5,179 nt of DNA from positions 1-5,179 of the forward strand of contig JAFXEA010000594.1 of assembly GCA_017521065.1 (NCBI GenBank). The letters are read 5' to 3'. Origin of the DNA: Kiritimatiellia bacterium (GTDB taxonomy: Bacteria; Verrucomicrobiota; Kiritimatiellia; RFP12; UBA1067). Made by a program: the position numbers and the translations under genes. The stretch's first letter is position 1. Each line of letters opens with the position of its first letter. A model generated the notes under the pieces. The model made no database searches, was not told the origin of the DNA, and saw only the letters and a program-made list of their open reading frames with translations. This document shows positions 1 to 4,097 of this stretch, piece after piece.

Positions 1-43
1 CCCTTGATTTTATTGGCTATCGCGGGGCCTGTCCCCAAAAATA
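1..43 (+). repeat. Palindromic dispersed repeat, copy A (left-truncated by the window)
   Basis: Bases 1-43 are identical to 3909-3951, the right-hand part of copy C. Only the right arm of the inverted repeat (GGGGCCTGTCCCC, 24-36) is inside the window; the left arm would lie just before base 1. All three copies in the window have the same orientation. It resembles REP/REPIN-type or small non-autonomous palindromic elements, but no transposase is nearby and the family assignment is inference. Confidence 0.85.
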
Positions 44-114
44 TTAAAGATGTTGCATACTTCTTTAACCATAAGTTCTACGACAAAGCGGTGGAGAAAG
101 GAAACCTTAAATGA
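1..114 (+). CDS. C-terminal fragment of an upstream ORF, partial at the left edge
   Basis: This frame is open from the first base of the window to a TGA at 112-114, giving 37 residues that end in FYDKAVEKGNLK. Its first twelve codons are repeat copy A, read as PLILLAIAGPVP. The last twelve codons match the fossil tail at 1115-1153, with six of seven differences at third codon positions, so the tail has been under coding constraint. The stop overlaps the ATG of the next gene (ATGA), which implies translational coupling. The codons GAG AAA GGA near the end also serve as that gene's ribosome-binding site. It may be the end of another member of the gene 1 / gene 2 family, or a short ORF that starts just outside the window. 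The rest of the gene is not visible, so no function can be assigned. Confidence 0.45.
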   Translation, partial: PLILLAIAGPVPKNIKDVAYFFNHKFYDKAVEKGNLK

Positions 115-1076
115 AAAAGTATATCATGGCTGTTTTGATTTCGCTGTCTGCATTGCAGGTCGTTGCCCTGGTGACGTTGAAGAAAGACCCCGTCTATCGT
201 GACGCGCGTCGCAACGGTGCGCAGACGAAGATAGAGTTGCACATCCAGGACGATGGCGGGACGCCTGTGCCGGACGCCAAGATAAAGGCGTATCTCGGCA
301 TGAATTTCCGTCCACTGGGAACCTGGATCAAAGGAACGACCGACACAAACGGCGTGTTTGTTTTGGAGGGGAAGACCTGCGGCGACGAGATTGAGGTTTT
401 CGTCGCAAAAGACCGATATTATGGTTCGCATGTCATATACCGCTACGCCAAGATGGGCGAGGAGCGCGACGTGAAGGACGGCAAGTGGCAGCCTTACGGA
501 GCTGCGGAGAAGCTTATTTTGAGACGGATCGTAAATCCGGTATTAACTTCAGTTGGTGGCCAGTTTGTGCATACACAGAGGCTTAATGAATGGATTGGGT
601 ATGACTTGGAAAAACGTGACTTCGTTTCTCCTTTTGGCGCCGGCATTGTGGCGGATTTCGAAGTTTTGATTGAGTGGAACGGTAAGTGGCTCCCAGACTA
701 CACTGGTATGGGTGTTCGTTTGCGCTTTTCAGAGCTTCATTCTGGATATTATAGCTGTGATGTGAATTCTGCGAGTGATTTTAGGGGGCCGTATGCTGCA
801 AATCCTGAAAATGAGTTTTTGCAGGAAGCGAGATTTTTCGAAGACTTGACGAATGGACGACAAACAAAACGCCATCGCTTTGATCTGAACAAATGTTGGG
901 TTGTCAGAAGCAGATGCAAGATCGACAAGAATGGAAGTCTAATCAAGGCAAATTACTCGGTTGTGCATCGAGTTGGTTACTCAGGCAATGCGAATGGAAC
1001 CGCCGGATTCCGAGTGATTGGTGCTTTCAATCCCACGCCCAACGACACGAATCTGGAGCCGAAGCTGCAACGATGA
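111..1076 (+). CDS. Secreted protein with N-terminal carboxypeptidase-regulatory-like beta domain (gene 1, paralogue of gene 2)
   Basis: The 321-residue product begins with a lysine pair and a hydrophobic stretch (about residues 5-20), typical of a Sec signal peptide. The cleavage site is unclear, perhaps after VVA at 17-19. Residues about 40-110 read like a small Ig/transthyretin-type fold of the carboxypeptidase-regulatory class: IELHIQDDGGTPVPDAKIKA, then TTDTNGVF and a closing YYGS. The conserved DVKDGKWQPYG follows at 120-130. The C-terminal part has WIGYDLEK at 161-168, a GYY at 212-214 and NPTPNDTNLE at 307-316, all shared with gene 2. No catalytic motif was recognised. A structural or surface-binding role in the envelope is inference. 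The start at 111 is supported by AAAGGA at 97-102, eight bases upstream, and by overlap with the preceding stop. The protein ends five residues after NDTNLE, whereas gene 2 continues for 24 more. The 3' half looks more AT-rich than the 5' half. Confidence 0.85.
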   Translation: MKKYIMAVLISLSALQVVALVTLKKDPVYRDARRNGAQTKIELHIQDDGGTPVPDAKIKAYLGMNFRPLGTWIKGTTDTNGVFVLEGKTCGDEIEVFVAKDRYYGSHVIYRYAKMGEERDVKDGKWQPYGAAEKLILRRIVNPVLTSVGGQFVHTQRLNEWIGYDLEKRDFVSPFGAGIVADFEVLIEWNGKWLPDYTGMGVRLRFSELHSGYYSCDVNSASDFRGPYAANPENEFLQEARFFEDLTNGRQTKRHRFDLNKCWVVRSRCKIDKNGSLIKANYSVVHRVGYSGNANGTAGFRVIGAFNPTPNDTNLEPKLQR

Positions 1077-1114
1077 CTGGCGGCCTGGGTGACGTATGCT
1101 TGCCCCTTGGTAAA

Positions 1115-1153
1115 TTCTAAGACAAGGCAATTGAGAAAGGTAACCTGAAATGA
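1115..1153 (+). pseudogene. Fossil C-terminal tail (F-stop-DKAIEKGNLK-stop) between genes 1 and 2
   Basis: Read in the frame ending at TGA 1151-1153, this stretch gives F, stop, DKAIEKGNLK, stop. It aligns codon for codon with bases 76-114 (FYDKAVEKGNLK-stop). The TAC codon there is TAA here, and the other differences are third-position changes plus one V/I replacement. This looks like the decayed end of a coding region. It may be the original C-terminus of gene 1: the distance from the end of NDTNLE to this stop is not a multiple of three, so one frameshift would have cut it off. It could equally be the last remnant of a deleted paralogue. The GAGAAAGG within it still acts as the ribosome-binding site of gene 2, which may explain why this end survived. 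Confidence 0.55.
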
Positions 1154-1173
1154 AACGCAAGATAAAACTGTTG
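1136..1173 (+). repeat. Gene-junction block, copy 1 (ribosome-binding site, spacer, start and first codons of gene 2)
   Basis: This 38-base block matches 2155-2192 with only four mismatches. It contains the AAAGG ribosome-binding site at 1136-1140, the codons for GNLK, the stop/start overlap AAATGA, and the first eight codons of gene 2 (MKRKIKLL). The two genes downstream of the two copies are otherwise not recognisably related, so the block seems to have spread as a unit or been held by gene conversion. Confidence 0.7.
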
Positions 1174-2172
1174 TTGATTGTTGTTGCCGTGATTCCGGGT
1201 GCCGTGTTCGCGCGAAAACTTGCGCCCGAAGTTGAACACGCAATGGCGTATGGTGCAGAAGCAAAAATCTGCCTGAAAGTCCACGATGACCTTGGACAGC
1301 CTGTTTCAAATGCGAGCGTGGCGGTAGTTTTTGACATGTTGCCAAGTCCGCACTCGGTCTATGGGAAGACTGATGCAAATGGCGTATGTGTCGCCATAGG
1401 TAAGACAAATGGAAACAAGGTAAGGTTTCTCGTCGGGAAAGAAGGATATTATGGTTCCCAAAAGGAATTGTCGTATGTTCCCATGAATGCAGAGCATGAC
1501 GTTAAGGACGGAAAATGGCAACCGTACGGGGCAGAGGAGGCCGTGGAACTTCGGAAGATACACAATCCTAAGAATCTGGTGTCATGCGGAACATTCTTTA
1601 AAATCCCCTCGACAAATTCTTGGGTTGGATTTGATATGGAGAAAAAGTCATTTGTCCAGCCATTTGGGGAAGGGGACACTTCTGACATCGAGATATATGT
1701 CGAATGGGATGGACTACCACCATGGAAGAGTTGTTTTTGTCTAGGGGAAATGCGGGTGAGAGGTGTTCCTTGCGGCGGTTATTATGTTGACAATGTTTCT
1801 GGCAGCGAATTTCCATATCCGTATGAGGCAGAAATCACTTCTGCATATACGGAGACAAATGTTCGCATAGTCAATAGAAATGGGAAGCCGCCGAATTTGT
1901 CGGCGACAAAAATACCGTTTCGCCCTAATTCGTCATTTGTAATCCGCACTCGCTGCGTGCTTGATGAGTCCGGGGAACTGAAACAAGCGAACTATGCAAG
2001 GATAAATGACTTCCGAATTAGTCCAGCCAGTCGAGGACAGGCAACATTGAGCATTTCATATGTGTTTAACCCCACGCCCAACGACACGAACCTCGAAGAC
2101 GAGGAGTTTGCGAAACAATCGCGGCATTTCATTCGCTACTGCGAGCCACCGGGGAAAGGCAATCTGAAATGA
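1150..2172 (+). CDS. Secreted protein with N-terminal carboxypeptidase-regulatory-like beta domain (gene 2, paralogue of gene 1)
   Basis: The 340-residue product has a clear signal peptide (MKRKIKLL, then a hydrophobic core, with probable cleavage after VFA at 19-21). Residues about 39-103 form the regulatory-like beta domain: ICLKVHDDLGQPVSNASVAV, then GKTDANGV at 72-79 and GYYGS at 99-103. HDVKDGKWQPYGA follows at 116-128. The C-terminal region has SWVGFDMEKKSFVQPFGEG (157-175), IRTRCVLDESGELKQANY (265-282) and NPTPNDTNLE at 307-316, exactly the same residue numbers as in gene 1. I do not recognise the C-terminal region as a known family. After NDTNLE it continues 24 residues to end in GKGNLK, matching the tail seen at the left edge. 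The start is set by AAAGG at 1136-1140 and by the near-identical start of gene 3. Its stop overlaps the ATG of gene 3. Tandem duplication with gene 1 followed by strong divergence is the simplest history. Confidence 0.87.
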   Translation: MKRKIKLLLIVVAVIPGAVFARKLAPEVEHAMAYGAEAKICLKVHDDLGQPVSNASVAVVFDMLPSPHSVYGKTDANGVCVAIGKTNGNKVRFLVGKEGYYGSQKELSYVPMNAEHDVKDGKWQPYGAEEAVELRKIHNPKNLVSCGTFFKIPSTNSWVGFDMEKKSFVQPFGEGDTSDIEIYVEWDGLPPWKSCFCLGEMRVRGVPCGGYYVDNVSGSEFPYPYEAEITSAYTETNVRIVNRNGKPPNLSATKIPFRPNSSFVIRTRCVLDESGELKQANYARINDFRISPASRGQATLSISYVFNPTPNDTNLEDEEFAKQSRHFIRYCEPPGKGNLK

Positions 2173-2192
2173 ACCGCAAGATAAAACTATTG
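2155..2192 (+). repeat. Gene-junction block, copy 2 (end of gene 2 and start of gene 3)
   Basis: This is the second copy of the 38-base block described at 1136-1173. Here it is fully functional on both sides: it encodes KGNLK-stop of gene 2 and MNRKIKLL of gene 3. AAAGG at 2155-2159 lies nine bases before the ATG at 2169. Confidence 0.7.
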
Positions 2193-3086
2193 GGGGTCGT
2201 TGCTGCGCTGTTGGCACAGTGCCCTGCGCTGCATGCCCTCACTGAGGAGGATTTCGCAACGCTTGATGCGGCGTTCGAGGCGACGTTCAGGGAAAGTCCG
2301 TCCGGTGGCATGGGCGTTTGGACGGACCCGTCGAAAGTTCCTACGAACTACACCGAATGGGCGTATGCCCTGACGACGCGCGAGGGCTGCCTCGAGCGTT
2401 TCCGCAGGCACCTGCCGCAGGGCGCATTGTATACCGATGACGAGATATGCGAGGCGTTTCCCATCTGCCTTCAGCGTCGCTGCGTCGCGCAGTTGGCGTC
2501 TACAAACAAGTGGACACTGGCATGGGAATGCGACGAGGGGATTGTGGACAATATGTTTTTTCTTTGCGAAAACGCACTTGCCTCGACGAACAACATCCCT
2601 GTGATGGAAGTGATAGGTGCATCCGAAGCAGAAACTAATGTAATGTACAAGTCGGATGCGTTTGAGTCAATAATGGCGGCACTTGGCATGACAGACGAGA
2701 GTACTCGGTATTTGTGTGCGGCGTACACTAACAGTACTCACTGGGCAAGGGGTATCGTTCCAGCCGCTATTTATGGCTATATTCCGGTCTACACCAATGG
2801 CTGCGATAGTGCGACGAGCAGCGTCGTTGAGAACGCCGCTGCGACATTCAATCCGCTTACATGGCAGGCCCGGTATTGGATTCCCACAGTTGACACGCTC
2901 GCGGCGGTGGCGGTTCCTGGGTACAAGAACAGCCACGAGCGCGCGGAATACGTGTCGAACAAGCTTGAGCGCGCGGATACGACGTTCTACGAGCGTCGGT
3001 ACCTTCTCGAGGTAAAGGCGCAGCTCGACGCCCTGACGGAAAGCGATTTCACGGTTCCAAACTTCATGGGGACTCCGCAATGGTAG
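2169..3086 (+). CDS. Secreted cysteine-rich protein of unknown family (gene 3)
   Basis: The 305-residue product starts MNRKIKLL and has a hydrophobic core with probable signal-peptidase I cleavage after LHA (21-23). The mature part begins LTEEDFATLDAAFEATF, and a similar phrase, LTESDFTVPNF, occurs at 289-299. It carries eight cysteines in the predicted mature part (74, 94, 100, 105, 121, 133, 183, 212), which suggests disulfides outside the cytoplasm. There are many aromatic residues (for example FNPLTWQARYWIP at 227-239). The C-terminal 60 residues look helical and charged (HERAEYVSNKLERADTTFYERRYLLEVKAQLDAL). No known domain or catalytic motif was recognised. The start codon overlaps the stop of gene 2 by ATGA, so its translation is probably coupled to gene 2 and its product may work with that protein. 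It could be an envelope-associated structural protein; that is inference only. Confidence 0.85.
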   Translation: MNRKIKLLGVVAALLAQCPALHALTEEDFATLDAAFEATFRESPSGGMGVWTDPSKVPTNYTEWAYALTTREGCLERFRRHLPQGALYTDDEICEAFPICLQRRCVAQLASTNKWTLAWECDEGIVDNMFFLCENALASTNNIPVMEVIGASEAETNVMYKSDAFESIMAALGMTDESTRYLCAAYTNSTHWARGIVPAAIYGYIPVYTNGCDSATSSVVENAAATFNPLTWQARYWIPTVDTLAAVAVPGYKNSHERAEYVSNKLERADTTFYERRYLLEVKAQLDALTESDFTVPNFMGTPQW

Positions 3087-3117
3087 CGATAGAGGACTAA
3101 AAACACCTAAGTAAAAC

Positions 3118-3315
3118 ATGAAAAAGAGAAAATCTGGGGACGGGCCCTTCGAACCCTTAATTTTATTGGCTATCGCGGGGTCTGTCCCCCAAAAAAACAG
3201 TGATGGAAGCGAATTGTCGCCTTTTGCATATCGGGAACGTCTGGCGAAAGATAGAGAGGATGGATACGGAAGTTGTGTAAACCTGAACAAAGTTAAGAGG
3301 AGAGCGATAAAATGA
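3118..3315 (+). CDS. Doubtful 65-residue ORF spanning repeat copy B
   Basis: This frame begins MKKRKSGDG, reads through repeat copy B as PFEPLILLAIAGSVP, and ends NLNKVKRRAIK. Its stop overlaps the ATG of gene 4 by ATGA, the same arrangement as at the other junctions in this cluster. There is no good ribosome-binding site before 3118, and the first third is repeat sequence that is open in this frame wherever it occurs. It may be translated as a coupling leader for gene 4, or it may simply be non-coding spacer. A basic start followed by a hydrophobic stretch could mimic a membrane segment. Confidence 0.25.
   Translation: MKKRKSGDGPFEPLILLAIAGSVPQKNSDGSELSPFAYRERLAKDREDGYGSCVNLNKVKRRAIK
3136..3190 (+). 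repeat. Palindromic dispersed repeat, copy B
   Basis: The left arm GGGGACGGGCCC (3136-3147) and the right arm GGGTCTGTCCCC (3178-3189) can pair over twelve positions, with two G-U pairs in RNA, around a loop of about 30 bases. Compared with copy C it has a G-to-A change in the loop, a C-to-T change in the right arm that leaves a G-U pair, and one extra C. A TTCGAA palindrome sits just inside the left arm. It lies in the gap between genes 3 and 4. Confidence 0.88.
3297..3302 (+). promoter_or_regulatory. Ribosome-binding site of gene 4
   Basis: GAGGAG lies nine bases before the ATG at 3312. It is the strongest such site among the four exported-protein genes and fixes the start of gene 4 even if the preceding small ORF is not translated. 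Confidence 0.65.
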
Positions 3316-3863
3316 AAAAGCTTGTCGGCATAATTTTAGCTGGTACATTGTTGTGCCATGGTGACGAGTTCCTTGATGACGCAATGGAGCGATATGACTT
3401 TGCGTCCTGGGCTGGGACGACGAACGCAGCCTACGTCTCGGCTGTCCCTATGATGGATGTGCCGACAATTTCTTTGCCGACAAACGGAATGAGCACCTTC
3501 GCAAAGTTTATGTCCGATTCCGAGTATCAGGAAAAGGATCTTCTGATTTTTTCTCCGTCCAACAAAATTCAGTTGCTGGAAATTAAAATGTGCTTTGCGA
3601 CGAATGTGCTATCCGCGCAGACAGCGCTTATGCAGCATTTTGCGGATATTCCATTGGTTCGCCAATATTCGGTCACGAACGGACTTGCTGGTGACAGATG
3701 TTATTGCCTGACTCTGTCGAACGGGTTTAGTTGTGTTGAGTTCACGCGGAACAATGTATTTGTCGATATTGCCACCTACACCAATTCTCTTTCCGCATTC
3801 GACATCGCCGTTCAGCTTGACTCCGCGATACTCAACGCGTCCACCAACGCACCGGGGAGATAG
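3312..3863 (+). CDS. Small exported protein of unknown family (gene 4)
   Basis: The 183-residue product starts MKKLVGIILAGTLLCHGDEF, a short signal peptide. Cys15 follows TLL, which is a poor lipobox, so a lipoprotein anchor is possible but not supported. The mature part is rich in Thr-Asn pairs (TTNAAY, FATNVLSA, VTNGL, YTNSL). It has a cluster of cysteines at 94, 130, 132 and 141 that could form disulfides, including a CYC at 130-132. The predicted pattern is alternating strands with two likely helices, at about 100-111 and 160-175. No known domain was recognised. It follows gene 3 after a 225-base gap containing repeat copy B, so it may be the last gene of the cluster or have its own promoter. 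No terminator with a T-run is visible after it. Confidence 0.78.
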   Translation: MKKLVGIILAGTLLCHGDEFLDDAMERYDFASWAGTTNAAYVSAVPMMDVPTISLPTNGMSTFAKFMSDSEYQEKDLLIFSPSNKIQLLEIKMCFATNVLSAQTALMQHFADIPLVRQYSVTNGLAGDRCYCLTLSNGFSCVEFTRNNVFVDIATYTNSLSAFDIAVQLDSAILNASTNAPGR

Positions 3864-3866
3864 AGG

Positions 3867-4013
3867 ATGGTTGGGTGCGCGGTGAAACTCGGGGACGGGC
3901 CCTTCGAACCCTTGATTTTATTGGCTATCGCGGGGCCTGTCCCCAAAAATACATTCTCCAACTCCAACTCTGAACTCCAACTCCTAACCCCTAAAATCCC
4001 TATTGACGGGTAG
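3867..4013 (+). CDS. Very doubtful 48-residue ORF spanning repeat copy C
   Basis: It starts MVGCAVKLGDGPFEP, reads through repeat copy C in the same frame as copies A and B (LILLAIAGPVPKN), and continues through the AACTCC tract to a TAG at 4011. A GGAG at 3855-3858, eight bases upstream, could serve as a ribosome-binding site, but it lies inside the end of gene 4. It is listed because the repeat is in the same open frame in all three copies. I think it is more likely intergenic DNA than a gene. Confidence 0.12.
   Translation: MVGCAVKLGDGPFEPLILLAIAGPVPKNTFSNSNSELQLLTPKIPIDG
3891..3950 (+). repeat. Palindromic dispersed repeat, copy C (complete reference copy)
   Basis: The left arm GGGGACGGGCCC (3891-3902) pairs with the right arm GGGCCTGTCCCC (3933-3944) with a single G-U, across a loop of about 30 bases containing TTCGAA. 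The core 3891-3944 is 54 bases, and an A-run ending in T (3945-3950) is shared with copy A. On the + strand no T-run follows the hairpin, so it is not a standard intrinsic terminator for gene 4. As RNA it could still block exonucleases. Confidence 0.9.
3960..3994 (+). repeat. Short tandem tract of AACTCC / AACTCCT units
   Basis: Five imperfect units follow each other (AACTCC, AACTCTG, AACTCC, AACTCCT, AACCCCT) directly after repeat copy C. The tract is almost G-free on this strand. Neither copy A nor copy B carries it, so it is not a fixed part of the palindromic repeat. Its role is unknown. Confidence 0.65.
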
Positions 4014-4030
4014 GAGAAGAATATGATACT
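4003..4030 (+). promoter_or_regulatory. Possible promoter for the ATPase gene
   Basis: TTGACG at 4003-4008 is a five-of-six match to a sigma-70 -35 box. GATACT at 4025-4030 is a weak -10 box after a 16-base spacer. Its position, 68 bases before the ATPase start and after the end of gene 4, is sensible. The -10 match is poor and the promoter consensus of this lineage is unknown, so this is only a candidate. Confidence 0.25.
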
Positions 4031-4073
4031 ATTTGCAACCGAAACAGCCGTTAACGAAACGGACATTTCGTAA
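4023..4073 (+). CDS. Possible 16-codon leader peptide ORF upstream of the ATPase
   Basis: ATG at 4023 follows AGGAG (4012-4016) by six bases and opens a short frame, MILFATETAVNETDIS, ending at TAA 4071-4073. The ribosome-binding site is good, but the peptide is tiny and resembles nothing I know. It conflicts with the promoter candidate at 4003-4030, whose transcript would start after this ATG. Only one of the two readings can be right. Confidence 0.15.
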   Translation: MILFATETAVNETDIS

Positions 4074-4083
4074 TGAGGATGGT

Positions 4084-4090
4084 GAAGGAG
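4084..4090 (+). promoter_or_regulatory. Ribosome-binding site of the ATPase gene
   Basis: GAAGGAG sits seven bases before ATG 4098. An in-frame TGA at 4083-4085 rules out any earlier start for the ATPase. Confidence 0.75.
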
Positions 4091-4097
4091 TGGGTTT

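Noticed and set aside
893..1120. 75-codon + strand frame overlapping the end of gene 1
   Set aside because: Up to 1076 it is an out-of-frame shadow of gene 1. Only its end joins the fossil tail, which is annotated separately.
977..1408. Two overlapping minus-strand open frames (143 and 118 codons) spanning the gene 1 / gene 2 junction
   Set aside because: They are antisense to the conserved ends of both paralogues, and the codon-level conservation there follows the + strand frames.
2667..3290. Open frame of 207 codons on the minus strand across the end of gene 3 and repeat copy B
   Set aside because: Gene 3 on the + strand has a signal peptide and coupled start. The minus frame has no recognisable domain, and part of it is the repeat, which is open in several frames.
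3891..3920. tRNA-like T-loop motif (GGTTCGAA on the minus strand inside the repeat)
   Set aside because: The flanking bases do not form a T-arm and no acceptor, D or anticodon arm can be folded around it.
3891..3944. Intrinsic terminator for gene 4
   Set aside because: The hairpin is GC-rich but has a 30-base loop and is followed by an A-run, not a T-run, on the transcribed strand.
1..3950. CRISPR array from the three repeat copies
   Set aside because: The copies are hundreds to thousands of bases apart with genes between them, not regularly spaced by short spacers.
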